64,000 nucleotides of DNA from JAAFIP01 sp963775085 (GTDB lineage Bacteria; Pseudomonadota; Gammaproteobacteria; Burkholderiales; Burkholderiaceae_C). Under the pieces are notes generated by a model. The model saw nothing but the letters and a program-made list of their open reading frames with translations, had not been told where the DNA came from and did no database searches. This document shows positions 8,405 through 16,587 of this stretch, piece by piece. Made by a program: the position numbers and the translations under genes. The DNA is taken from NCBI GenBank assembly GCA_963775085.1, contig CAVZHO010000002.1, forward strand, positions 744,001 to 808,000. The letters are read 5' to 3'. How positions within the stretch are numbered: the stretch's first letter is position 1; each line of letters opens with the position of its first letter.

Positions 8405-8564
8405 CATTGGCATTATGTTGTGATGGGTATTGCGGTTTTATTATTAATGAAATAATAAGTGAGCTTGGCGAAAATTTAATAAACTCGACATGTCATATTT
8501 AAAATATATAAGAGATTAAGATATTTAATATATAATGAAATTTTAACCTTGAATAAAACCAGCC

Positions 8565-8861
8565 ATGGCCAGCCTAAACGAACTTATTGCACAAAAAGAA
8601 GCTCTTGAAAAACAGATCGCTGCCGCCAGACAAAGCGAGACGGGTGATGCTATCGCCAAGGCGCGCGCCTTGGTAGATCAATACAATTTAACCGCTGCCG
8701 ATATATTCCCCAAAACGGGTGCAGCCAAGAAAAGTGGCAAAACAAGCAGCAAAGTAGCCCCTAAATATAAAAATCCTCAAACGGGCGATACCTGGACGGG
8801 ACGGGGTATTACTCCCAAATGGTTGGCGGGCAAAAACAAGGCCGATTTTCTGATTGTTTGA
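8565..8861 (+). CDS. H-NS family nucleoid-associated protein
   Basis: 98 residues: an N-terminal coiled-coil dimerisation segment (ELIAQKEALEKQIAAARQ), a basic linker rich in K and S (about 50-70), and the C-terminal H-NS DNA-binding motif TWTGRGITPKWLAG (about 76-89). H-NS-like proteins bind AT-rich DNA and silence acquired genes. The leader (8405-8564) is strongly AT-rich with a TATAAT at 8531-8536, which fits self-binding (inference). Which H-NS paralogue this is cannot be told. Confidence 0.9.
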   Translation: MASLNELIAQKEALEKQIAAARQSETGDAIAKARALVDQYNLTAADIFPKTGAAKKSGKTSSKVAPKYKNPQTGDTWTGRGITPKWLAGKNKADFLIV

Positions 8862-8990
8862 TACCAGAACTGCTGGCAGTCGATCAGCCGTGTGGCCTCC
8901 AGGACCGCCTGATTGCTGCGTACCCATGTCCGGAGTGTGAGCCCGCGTTGGCAAGCGTGGTAATTCCGAGCAGAATACACAGTTATGCGC

Positions 8991-9017
8991 TATACTTGAC
9001 AGTAATAGTCGGGAACT
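8991..9017 (+). promoter_or_regulatory. iscR promoter -10 and type 1 IscR-binding site
   Basis: A TATACT -10 box (8991-8996) overlaps TTGACAGTAATAGTCGGGAA (8996-9015), which resembles the known IscR type 1 site upstream of iscR operons. Holo-IscR bound here would repress its own operon when Fe-S clusters are plentiful. The -35 box is weak. Confidence 0.65.
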
Positions 9018-9156
9018 GAATGGGCGCGTTGAGTGTCTCAGTTTAAAACAAGAACACAACTCAAATACTGGCCGTAAGGCCGGGACGGATGGAGATCACG
9101 CCCTGGTGCCACAAGCGCCGGGGTATTTGAACAACTGTAGGCATAAGGAGCTTGCT

Positions 9157-9687
9157 ATGCGTCTCACCACCAAAGGCCGTTTTGCGGTCACCGCCATGAT
9201 TGACCTGGCCCTGCGCCAGAACTCTGGCCCCGTCACGTTGGCGGCCATCAGCCAGCGCCAACAAATATCCCTGTCCTACCTGGAGCAGCTGTTTGGCAAG
9301 CTGCGCCGCCACGAGCTGGTCGAGTCCACCCGTGGCCCCGGTGGCGGTTACACCCTGGGCCGCAAGGCGGCTGATATCACCATTGCCGACATCATTGTCT
9401 CGGTAGACGAGCCGATTGATGCCACCCAATGCGCAGGCAAAGAAAACTGCCAAGGCGACGCGGGACGCTGCATGACGCACGAGCTGTGGGCCGCGCTGAA
9501 CACCCGCATGGTCGAGTTTTTAGACTCGGTGAACCTGCAAACCATGGTGGACGAGCAGATGGCCAAGGGCCTGCATATAGAGTCCAAACCCATGGTGAAA
9601 AAGGCTATCGCCCCCATGCCGGTCAAACCCATGCGCATCTACGCGCCTAACTCGGTGTTTGCACTGGGCAATGCTTTTTCCAAGTAA
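9157..9687 (+). CDS. iscR: Fe-S cluster regulator IscR (Rrf2 family)
   Basis: 176 residues: an N-terminal winged helix-turn-helix (MRLTTKGRFAVTAMIDLAL, then QQISLSYLEQLFGKLR) and the [2Fe-2S] ligands C92, C98, C105 and H108 (QCAGKENCQGDAGRCMTH). The ATG at 9157 follows a perfect AAGGAG at 7 bases; the longer frame from 9106 is rejected. First gene of the isc operon; it senses cluster status and represses the operon through the site at about 8996. Confidence 0.97.
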   Translation: MRLTTKGRFAVTAMIDLALRQNSGPVTLAAISQRQQISLSYLEQLFGKLRRHELVESTRGPGGGYTLGRKAADITIADIIVSVDEPIDATQCAGKENCQGDAGRCMTHELWAALNTRMVEFLDSVNLQTMVDEQMAKGLHIESKPMVKKAIAPMPVKPMRIYAPNSVFALGNAFSK

Positions 9688-9739
9688 ATAAGCCTTTAGT
9701 CCCTGTCGCAAGGTGTTTTCTTGCTATTTATTTTATAGT
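9685..9739 (-). repeat. Family A repeat, copy 2 (iscR-iscS gap)
   Basis: Diverged copy in reverse orientation: TAAATAAGCCTTTAGTCCCTGTC, then TTGCTATT and an AT tail. It takes up most of the gap between iscR and iscS inside the operon. Confidence 0.55.
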
Positions 9740-9754
9740 TATTAATTGTCAACC

Positions 9755-10975
9755 ATGACCGCTACTCCCCACTTCCCCATCTACATGGACTACAGCGCCA
9801 CCAACCCTTGCGACCCACGGGTAGTGGACGCCATGATTCCGTGGTTGCGCGAGCACTTTGGCAACCCCGCGTCGCGCAGCCATGCGTGGGGCTGGGAGGC
9901 CGAAGCCGCCGTTGAAAAAGCGCGTGACCATGTGGCGGCACTCATTGGCGCAGACCCGCGTGAGATTGTGTGGACTTCGGGTGCTACCGAGTCGAATAAC
10001 CTGGCCATCAAAGGTGCAGCGGGCTTTTACAAAACCAAAGGCAAGCACCTGATCACCGTGAAAACCGAGCACAAAGCCGTGCTCGATACCATGCGCGAGC
10101 TGGAGCGCCAGGGCTTTGAGGTGACGTATCTTGACGTGCAGGAAGACGGTTTGCTGAACCTGGACGTGTTCAAAGCCGCCATCCGGCCCGACACGATTTT
10201 GGCCAGCGTCATGTACGTGAACAACGAAATCGGCGTCATCCAGGACGTAGTGGCCATCGGCAACATCTGCCGCGAAAAAGGCGTGATCTTCCACGTAGAC
10301 GCAGCGCAGGCCACGGGCCGCGTGGAGTTTGACATCAGCAAAATGCCGATTGACTTGATGAGCCTGACATCGCACAAAACCTATGGCCCCAAAGGCATCG
10401 GCGCGCTGTATGTGCGCCGCAAGCCGCGTATTCGCATCGAGGCGCAAATGCACGGCGGTGGCCATGAGCGCGGTATGCGCAGCGGCACACTGCCGACGCA
10501 CCAGTGCGTAGGCATGGGCGAGGCCTACCGCATTGCCAAAGAAGAGATGGTGGCAGAAAACAAAAAGATCCACGCCCTGCAACAGCGCCTGATGAATGGC
10601 CTGAAGGGCATTGAGCAGGTGTTTATCAACGGCCACGAAACCCAGCGCGTGCCGCACAACATCAACATGAGCTTTAACTATGTTGAGGGCGAGTCGCTCA
10701 TCATGGGAATCAAAGGTTTGGCTGTGTCTTCAGGCTCGGCCTGCACCTCCGCATCGCTGGAGCCCAGCTATGTACTGCGCGCCCTGGGCCGCAGCGACGA
10801 GCTGGCCCACAGCAGCCTGCGCATGACGATTGGCCGCTGGACCACCGAGGAAGAAATTGATTTCGCCATCAACACCATCAAAGAAAACGTCGCCAAACTG
10901 CGTGACATGAGCCCGCTGTGGGACATGTACCAGGAAGGCATTGATATTTCGTCCATTCAGTGGACGGCCCACTAG
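9755..10975 (+). CDS. iscS: Cysteine desulfurase IscS
   Basis: 406-residue fold-type I PLP enzyme. The PLP lysine is in SLTSHKTYGPKGIGALY, and the mobile-loop cysteine that carries persulfide is in SSGSACTSASLEPSYVLRALG, the long IscS-type loop. N-terminal FPIYMDYSATNPCDPRV is typical. The start is set at the ATG 9755; an in-frame TTG lies 9 bases before. It takes sulfur from cysteine for Fe-S assembly on IscU and for thiolation pathways. C-terminal ISSIQWTAH is the usual IscU-docking end. Confidence 0.97.
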   Translation: MTATPHFPIYMDYSATNPCDPRVVDAMIPWLREHFGNPASRSHAWGWEAEAAVEKARDHVAALIGADPREIVWTSGATESNNLAIKGAAGFYKTKGKHLITVKTEHKAVLDTMRELERQGFEVTYLDVQEDGLLNLDVFKAAIRPDTILASVMYVNNEIGVIQDVVAIGNICREKGVIFHVDAAQATGRVEFDISKMPIDLMSLTSHKTYGPKGIGALYVRRKPRIRIEAQMHGGGHERGMRSGTLPTHQCVGMGEAYRIAKEEMVAENKKIHALQQRLMNGLKGIEQVFINGHETQRVPHNINMSFNYVEGESLIMGIKGLAVSSGSACTSASLEPSYVLRALGRSDELAHSSLRMTIGRWTTEEEIDFAINTIKENVAKLRDMSPLWDMYQEGIDISSIQWTAH

Positions 10976-11113
10976 AGTAAAGATACCCCCCGAAGCGGCT
11001 GGCGCCGCCTCCCCCAAGGGCAACGCCAGCAGCCCGGCAAAGCCGGTTCTGCGGCGTTTGCTTGAACAGATACCGCAAGCTGGAACGAATAGTTAGTAAA
11101 TTGGAGAATTGAC

Positions 11114-11531
11114 ATGGCATATTCTGAAAAGGTCGTAGACCACTACGAAAACCCCCGTAACGTCGGCAGCTTTGAAAAAGGCGACGACACGGTAGGTACC
11201 GGGCATGGTGGGCGCGCCTGCCTGCGGCGACGTGATGAAGTTGCAAATCAAGGTCAACCCAATCACGGGAGTGATCGAAGATGCGCGCTTTAAAACCTAT
11301 GGCTGCGGCTCGGCGATTGCGTCTAGCTCGCTGGTGACTGAGTGGGTCAAAGGCAAGACGCTGGACCAGGCAGCGGCGCTGAAAAACAGCCAGATTGCTG
11401 AAGAACTGGCCCTGCCACCCGTGAAAATCCACTGCTCCATCTTGGCAGAAGATGCCATCAAAGCGGCAGTGAACGACTACAAAGCCAAGCACGGCGCGGC
11501 AGTCGCGGCAGCCTATCTCCGTTCGGGCTGA
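11114..11531 (+). pseudogene. iscU: IscU scaffold gene with +1 frameshift
   Basis: The frame from ATG 11114 reads MAYSEKVVDHYENPRNVGSF as in IscU, then breaks. The family sequence resumes in the +1 frame from 11205 with MVGAPACGD. An extra G in the GGG at 11201-11203 explains the break; the total length is 3 x 139 + 1. All scaffold ligands are present: C in PACGD (with the conserved Asp), GCGSAIASSS, and KIHCSILAEDA. The LPPVK site for HscA is intact. IscU is central to Fe-S assembly, so a sequencing error is as likely as a real mutation. The preceding gap (10976-11113) holds a GC-rich stretch with CCCGGCAAAGCCGG. Confidence 0.9.
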
Positions 11532-11579
11532 GTCTGTCGAAGCCTTCCTACCTGCTCAGTTTATAAACGAATGTTCACC

Positions 11580-11903
11580 ATGGCCGTTACTCTCTCCCCC
11601 GCCGCAGCCAAGCACGTCACCAAATACCTTACCAAACGCGGTAAGGGCATTGGTGTGCGCTTGGGCGTTAAAACCACCGGTTGCTCGGGCCTGGCCTACA
11701 AGCTCGAATACGTGGACGAAGTGCCGCCCGAAGACGTGTTGTTTGAAACCCAGGGCATCAAGCTGATGGTGGACCCCAAGAGCCTGGCTTACTTGGACGG
11801 TACCGAGCTGGACTTCGTGCGCGAGGGCTTGAACGAGGGCTTCAAGTTCAACAACCCGAACGAGCGTGACAAGTGCGGTTGCGGTGAGTCCTTCCGCGTG
11901 TAA
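11580..11903 (+). CDS. iscA: A-type Fe-S carrier IscA
   Basis: 107 residues with the three conserved cysteines: C35 in TTGCSGLAY, and C99 and C101 in CGCGESF at the C terminus. MAVTLSPAAAKHV is chosen as the start by alignment with known IscA; an in-frame ATG lies 9 bases upstream. It delivers Fe or Fe-S to apoproteins. Lies between iscU and hscB, the normal order. Confidence 0.95.
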   Translation: MAVTLSPAAAKHVTKYLTKRGKGIGVRLGVKTTGCSGLAYKLEYVDEVPPEDVLFETQGIKLMVDPKSLAYLDGTELDFVREGLNEGFKFNNPNERDKCGCGESFRV

Positions 11904-11914
11904 AGCCTGCGTCC

Positions 11915-12433
11915 GTGAACCTCCAGTCCAACGATTTCGAACTCTTCCAAGTCCCCCAGCAGTTCGCCCAAGACCGCGCTACGCTGGACGCGCACTGGAA
12001 GGACCTGCAGCGCCAGGCGCACCCGGACAAATTTGCCGCGCAGGGCGCGGCCGCCCAGCGCATTGCCATGCAGTGGAGCGTGCGCATCAACGAGGCCTAC
12101 CAGCGCCTGAAAGACCCGCTCAAACGCGCCGCCTACCTGTGCGAACTGCATGGCGCACCCATCAACGCCGAGAACAACACGGCCATGCCTGCGGTCTTTC
12201 TAGTGCAGCAAATCGAACTGCGCGAGACGCTGGATGATGCCAAGACGTCCGAAGATATTGATGAAATAAGTCTGCAAGCCAATGAAAACAAGCGTAAGCA
12301 ACTATTGGAAGTAGAGCAACTGCTGGACCACCAAAAAGACTTCCCCGCCGCCGCGCAAGCCGTCAGAACCCTCATGTTTTTGGAGCGATTAGGCCAGGAC
12401 ATTGATGCGCGCGCCGAGCTTTTGGGACAATAG
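11915..12433 (+). CDS. hscB: Co-chaperone HscB
   Basis: 172 residues. An N-terminal J-domain with HPD at residues 36-38 (QAHPDKF) stimulates HscA ATPase; the C-terminal three-helix bundle (about 85-172) binds IscU. The start is GTG at 11915, 11 bases after the iscA stop. The C-terminal region is full length, ending with LMFLERLGQDIDARAELL as in relatives. Confidence 0.95.
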   Translation: MNLQSNDFELFQVPQQFAQDRATLDAHWKDLQRQAHPDKFAAQGAAAQRIAMQWSVRINEAYQRLKDPLKRAAYLCELHGAPINAENNTAMPAVFLVQQIELRETLDDAKTSEDIDEISLQANENKRKQLLEVEQLLDHQKDFPAAAQAVRTLMFLERLGQDIDARAELLGQ

Positions 12434-12460
12434 AGCTGATAGAGCATTGACTGAATTACC

Positions 12461-14336
12461 ATGGCACTCCTGCAAATTTCCGAACCGGGCCAAAGCCCCG
12501 ACCCGCATACCCGCCGCCTGGCGGTAGGCATTGACCTGGGCACCACCCACTCGCTGGTGGCCGCCGTCAAAAGCGGCGTGGCCGAATGCCTGCCCGACGA
12601 AGAGGGCCGCGTGCTGCTGCCCTCGGTGGTGCGTTATCTGACCGACAATAAGCGCCTTATTGGCTGGCAAGCCCCCGCCCATACTGCGCAAGACGCTAGC
12701 AACACCATAGCATCCGTCAAGCGCCTGATGGGTCGTGGGTTGAAGGATGTGGTCAATGCCGACAAGCTGCCTTACCGATTGATTGACCAACCCGGCATGG
12801 TGGGCATCGACACCGTGCACGGCGAGAAGTCTCCGGTAGAGGTGAGCGCCGAGATTTTGGCTACGCTGCGTTACCGCGCCGAAGACAGTCTGGGCGACGA
12901 CATTTTTGGTGCGGTGATTACCGTACCGGCTTACTTTGACGATGCCCAGCGCCAGGCCACCAAAGACGCGGCGCAGCTCGCTGGCATCAACGTGCTGCGC
13001 CTGATCAACGAGCCCACCGCTGCGGCCATCGCCTACGGCCTGGACAACGCCAGTGAGGGCGTGTACGCCGTGTACGATCTTGGCGGAGGCACCTTTGACA
13101 TCTCGATCCTGCGGCTCTCCAGCGGGGTGTTTGAGGTGATTGCGGCGGGCGGTGATTCGGCCCTGGGCGGTGACGACTACGACCGCGCACTGGCCGATGT
13201 GATCTTGGAAAAGACGCAGCTTGCTGCCAGCACGGCGCAAGATAAAGCCGCTATCAAGCAGCTAGCCAGAGAGGTGAAAGAAAAACTATCCGCTACTGAT
13301 TCTATAGCTGACAATGTCCACATAGCAGGGACTACCGCTAGTTTTCATGTGCAAAAAGCAGAATTTGAAGCCGTTACAGCCAATTTGACCGCCCGCACCC
13401 TGCAAGCGGTGAAAAAAGCCCTGCGCGATGCCAAACTGGGCGTGGGCGACGTGCAAGGCGTGGTGATGGTGGGCGGCTCCACCCGCATGCCGCAGGTGCA
13501 ACGCGCAGTGGAACAGCTGTTTGGCAAGCCACCGCTGAACAACCTCAATCCCGATGAAGTGGTGGCGCTGGGCGCGGCCATTCAGGCCAACCAGTTGGCG
13601 GGCAACAACCCGCAGGGCAATTTGCTGCTGCTGGACGTGATTCCGCTGAGTCTGGGTATTGAAACCATGGGCGGTTTGGTCGAGCGCATCGTACCGCGCA
13701 ACCAAACCATTCCCACGGCCATGGCGCAAGACTTCACCACCTACAAGGATGGCCAAACCGCGCTGGCGCTGCATGTAGTGCAGGGCGAGCGCGACCTGGT
13801 GCAGGACTGCCGGAGTCTCGCCCGTTTTGAGCTGCGCGGCATCCCGCCGATGGTGGCTGGCGCGGCGCGCATCCGCGTGACGTTTACGGTCGATGCCGAT
13901 GGGCTGCTCAACGTCGCGGCCAAAGAGCAGGTCAGCGGCGTAGAGGCGCAGATCGACGTGAAGCCCAGCTACGGCCTGTCTGACGACCAGATCGCCAAAA
14001 TGCTGCAAGACAGCTTTAGCACCGCCCAGGTCGACATGCAGGCAAGGGCCCTGGCCGAGGCACAGGCTGGATGCCGACCGCATGGTCCTGGCCACGCAAA
14101 GCGCGCTGGATGCCGATGGCGACCTGCTCACCGACGAAGAGCACCGCGCCATCGAGCGCCTGATGGACACTGTGCGCGAGTCCAAAGCCTCGCCAGAGGC
14201 AAAGTTCATCGAGCAACAGACCAAACTGCTGGCCGACGGCACCGAGGCCTTCGCCGCCCAGCGCATGAACGCTGGCATCAGCCAAGCCCTTAAAGGAAAA
14301 GCATTAGACGAAGTGTGCAGCGCACTAAAAAGCTGA
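12461..14336 (+). pseudogene. hscA: Chaperone HscA with +1 frameshift near its C terminus
   Basis: Hsp70-family chaperone of Fe-S transfer. The nucleotide-binding domain is intact (GIDLGTTHSLVAAV near residue 24, YDLGGGTFDISIL near 205, VVMVGGSTRMPQVQ near 345), and the substrate-binding domain follows. After ALAEAQ (near residue 535) the frame shifts: a spare G at about 14069-14070 moves the true end (DADRMVLATQSALDADGDLL to ALDEVCSALKS) into +1. The length 1876 = 3 x 625 + 1. As read, the lid is replaced by an unrelated basic tail. This is the second single-G insertion in the operon, so a sequence error is plausible. Confidence 0.9.
13292..13345 (+). repeat. Family A-like copy 3, inside hscA
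   Basis: GCTA, an AT-rich run, TATAGCTG, GTCCA and AGGGACTACC occur in the family A order, in frame, in the segment that encodes DSIADNVHIAGTTASFHV. Divergent; could be chance. Confidence 0.4.
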
Positions 14337-14339
14337 ATT

Positions 14340-14391
14340 CTTTTTTAGCGTTTTTTGCGTCCTTTTCGCGCTTTTTGCGTTACCTTCCCCC
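14340..14391 (+). repeat. Family B half element, copy 2
   Basis: CTTTTTTAGCGTTTTTTGCG, a short variable part, then GCGCTTTTTGCGTTACCTTC: nearly the same as the right half of copy 1 (6191-6241), including the TTACCTTCCCCC border. No left half is seen. It fills the hscA-fdx gap. Confidence 0.65.
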
Positions 14392-14407
14392 TACAAAGCA
14401 GAACACC

Positions 14408-14746
14408 ATGCCAGTCATCAAAATCCTCCCCCATTCCGACTACTGCCCTCAGGGCGCTTCCATCAAGGCCAAAACTGGCGACAGCATTTGCGAGGCGCTG
14501 CTGGAGAACGGCATCGAGATCGAGCACGCCTGCGACATGAGCTGTGCCTGCACCACCTGCCACATCATCGTGCGCGAGGGGTTTAGCAGCCTGAACGAAC
14601 TGGACGAAAACGAAGAGGACCTGCTGGACCGCGCCTGGGGCCTGGAGCCCAACAGCCGCCTGAGCTGCCAGGCCTTTGTGGCGCAAAAAGACCTGGTGGT
14701 CGAGATCCCCAAGTATTCGATCAACCACGCCAAAGAAAACCATTGA
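14408..14746 (+). CDS. fdx: Isc-type [2Fe-2S] ferredoxin
   Basis: 112 residues. Cluster ligands C42, C48 and C51 (HACDMSCACTTCH) and C87 (RLSCQAF) match adrenodoxin-like Fdx of isc operons. It supplies electrons for cluster assembly on IscU. Last gene of the isc operon, separated from hscA by repeat B2. Confidence 0.96.
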   Translation: MPVIKILPHSDYCPQGASIKAKTGDSICEALLENGIEIEHACDMSCACTTCHIIVREGFSSLNELDENEEDLLDRAWGLEPNSRLSCQAFVAQKDLVVEIPKYSINHAKENH

Positions 14747-14777
14747 GGGCAGGGTGCGCAGCGGTGATAATTACCGA

Positions 14778-15500
14778 ATGCGACAAATCTTTTTAGACAC
14801 CGAAACCACCGGCCTGTCCCCCACCAATGGCGACCGGATTTTGGAGCTGGCCTGCGTGGAAATGGTCAACCGCAAGTTCACCAAAAACAACCAGCACTTC
14901 TACATCAACCCCGAGCGCGACAGCCATGAAGAGGCGCTGCGCGTGCACGGCATCACCAGCGAGTTTTTGGCCGACAAGCCCAAGTTTGCGCAGATTGCCC
15001 AGGAGTTTTTGACCTTCATCGACGGCGCCGAGCTGATCATCCACAACGCACCGTTTGACGTGGGTTTTTTAAACGCCGAGCTGGCACTGATCGGCAAGAG
15101 TGGCATCAAAAGCTATGTGTCAAAAATCACCGACAGCCTGGCCATGGCCAAGGAGCTGTACCCCGGCAAACGCAACGGCCTGGACGCGCTGTGTGACCGC
15201 CTGGGCGTAGACAACTCGGGCCGCACCCTGCACGGCGCGCTGCTGGATGCAGAGCTGCTGGGTGATGTGTACATCAACCTCACGCGCGGGCAAGACGCGC
15301 TGCTGATTGACGCAGGCTCTGCCGCGTCGGGCGCGGGCGGTAGCGAGGCGCGCGTGGACTTGAGCGGCCTGGAGCTGATCGTGCTGCGTGCCAACGACAG
15401 TGAGTCCGCAGCCCATGCCGAAGTGCTCAAACAAATCGATAAATCCAGTGGTGGCAAAACCGTCTGGCTCGCCGTGCCGCAACTGGCTGCTACCCCCTGA
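14778..15500 (+). CDS. dnaQ: DNA polymerase III epsilon subunit (3'-5' exonuclease)
   Basis: 240 residues. DEDDh exonuclease motifs: ExoI FLDTETTGLS (D7, E9), ExoII HNAPFDVGFLNAE, ExoIII HGALLDAELL with the catalytic His. A C-terminal segment after about 180 is expected to bind the polymerase alpha subunit. It proofreads the replicative polymerase. The start at 14778 is the first codon before MRQIFLDTETTG; the longer frame overlaps fdx. It follows fdx by 31 bases. Confidence 0.95.
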   Translation: MRQIFLDTETTGLSPTNGDRILELACVEMVNRKFTKNNQHFYINPERDSHEEALRVHGITSEFLADKPKFAQIAQEFLTFIDGAELIIHNAPFDVGFLNAELALIGKSGIKSYVSKITDSLAMAKELYPGKRNGLDALCDRLGVDNSGRTLHGALLDAELLGDVYINLTRGQDALLIDAGSAASGAGGSEARVDLSGLELIVLRANDSESAAHAEVLKQIDKSSGGKTVWLAVPQLAATP

Positions 15501-15558
15501 TGCGTGCGCCGGATGATGGTGATTTAACCCGCGAATCCACGCTATAATCGAGGGCTTC

Positions 15559-15633
15559 GGGAGATTAGCTCAGGGGTAGAGCACTGCATTCACACTGCAG
15601 GGGTCGCAAGTTCGAAACTTGCATCTCCCACCA
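15559..15633 (+). tRNA. tRNA-Val (anticodon CAC)
   Basis: Complete cloverleaf, CCA encoded: acceptor GGGAGAT/ATCTCCC, D-arm with GCTCAGGGGTAGAGC, anticodon stem CTGCA/TGCAG around loop TTCACAC, and T-arm GCAAGTTCGAAACTTGC. The anticodon CAC reads GTG valine codons. A TATAAT box lies at 15543-15548. Confidence 0.97.
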
Positions 15634-16161
15634 TCAGGCCGCTGGCGCAGGCAAGGCCAGTTGCGCCACTTGCGCCACCCGTACGCAGTCCTTGATGTGC
15701 TGCTCGCCCAGATAGCGAATGGCGGCGTAGCCCATCATGGCCGATACGGCTTGGCCAGCAATGGGTACAAACTTGGTGGCTTGGGCGGCGGTCAGCCGCA
15801 TGCCGATCATCTTGGCGGCGATGATCACCAGGTCTTTGGTGATGAACTTGCCTACCAGCACCGTGCCCACCAAGGCGACCGCTTTTTGCACCCTCTCGTG
15901 TTGGGTCGGGTCCAGGCGGTCAAGCTGCTCGGCACTCAGGCCAAACTCGGCGTTGATTTTAGGGAGCAGGCGCGAGAGCAGGGCAGCATCTACCGCCCAG
16001 TCCAGCCCCGGCACCGGCACCGCACTGGCAAAGCCTGCCACCAGCGCACGCTTGTTGAGCATGCTGCGGGAGCGCTGGATGGCGGCCATGTAGGCGGGGT
16101 TGCCGTCGGCCATCGAGGTTGCCGAGGCGTTGGATGACTTGCCAAAGGAGGGCATGGCCAT
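15634..16161 (-). CDS. Small membrane-associated protein, possibly EcsC/DUF697-like
   Basis: 175 residues, no clear family. Hydrophobic stretches occur at about 40-65 (ALVAGFASAVPVPGLDWAVD), 92-112 (KAVALVGTVLVGKFITKDLV) and 125-150 (FVPIAGQAVSAMMGYAAIRY). The pattern of glycine/proline-rich hydrophobic segments resembles EcsC or DUF697 proteins, but that is only similarity of style. Its stop codon abuts the 3' CCA of tRNA-Val. Confidence 0.65.
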   Translation of the reverse strand: MAMPSFGKSSNASATSMADGNPAYMAAIQRSRSMLNKRALVAGFASAVPVPGLDWAVDAALLSRLLPKINAEFGLSAEQLDRLDPTQHERVQKAVALVGTVLVGKFITKDLVIIAAKMIGMRLTAAQATKFVPIAGQAVSAMMGYAAIRYLGEQHIKDCVRVAQVAQLALPAPAA

Positions 16162-16185
16162 TCGCCAGCGCGCAGTCTGGGCGCT

Positions 16186-16479
16186 TTAGGTCGATGTGCC
16201 GTCGCCTGAGGATGACGAAGACGCACCACCGGCTTTGGATTTCACGAGGCTGTAGATCACCAGCAAAATCAGTGCACCAACGACAGAAGCGATCCAGCCC
16301 GCGGCCGCACCAGGCTTGTAAAAGCCCAGCGCCTGCCCGGCAAACTTGGCCAGCAAGGAACCGCCAATGCCCAGTACGATGGTCATGATCCAGCCCAGCT
16401 TGTCGTCGCCGGGCTTGACGGCGCGTGCGATCAGGCCAACGATCAAACCTATAAAAATGGTGCCTAGTAATGAAAACAT
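16186..16479 (-). CDS. GlsB/YeaQ/YmgE-family stress membrane protein
   Basis: 97 residues with three hydrophobic segments: LGTIFIGLIVGLIARAVKPG (N-terminal; the GLIARAVKPG turn is the family hallmark), WIMTIVLGIGGSLLAKFAG, and WIASVVGALILLVIYSLVK. The C-terminal tail is low-complexity Gly/Ser. Family members are small inner-membrane proteins induced by stress; the molecular role is unknown. Confidence 0.88.
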   Translation of the reverse strand: MFSLLGTIFIGLIVGLIARAVKPGDDKLGWIMTIVLGIGGSLLAKFAGQALGFYKPGAAAGWIASVVGALILLVIYSLVKSKAGGASSSSSGDGTST

Positions 16480-16587
16480 GCGGTATCTCCTAAAAAGTTG
16501 CTTGGTGTTTGTTGAAGAAATGGCTGCACGGTGGCAGACACGCTACTTTACACCGTATTACAGTCCTTGCGAAAGCGCTGGTGCCAA

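Noticed and set aside
12260..12330. Possible family A copy in hscB
   Set aside because: Only a short GTAAGCAACTATT-like match; the protein sequence there is normal for HscB.
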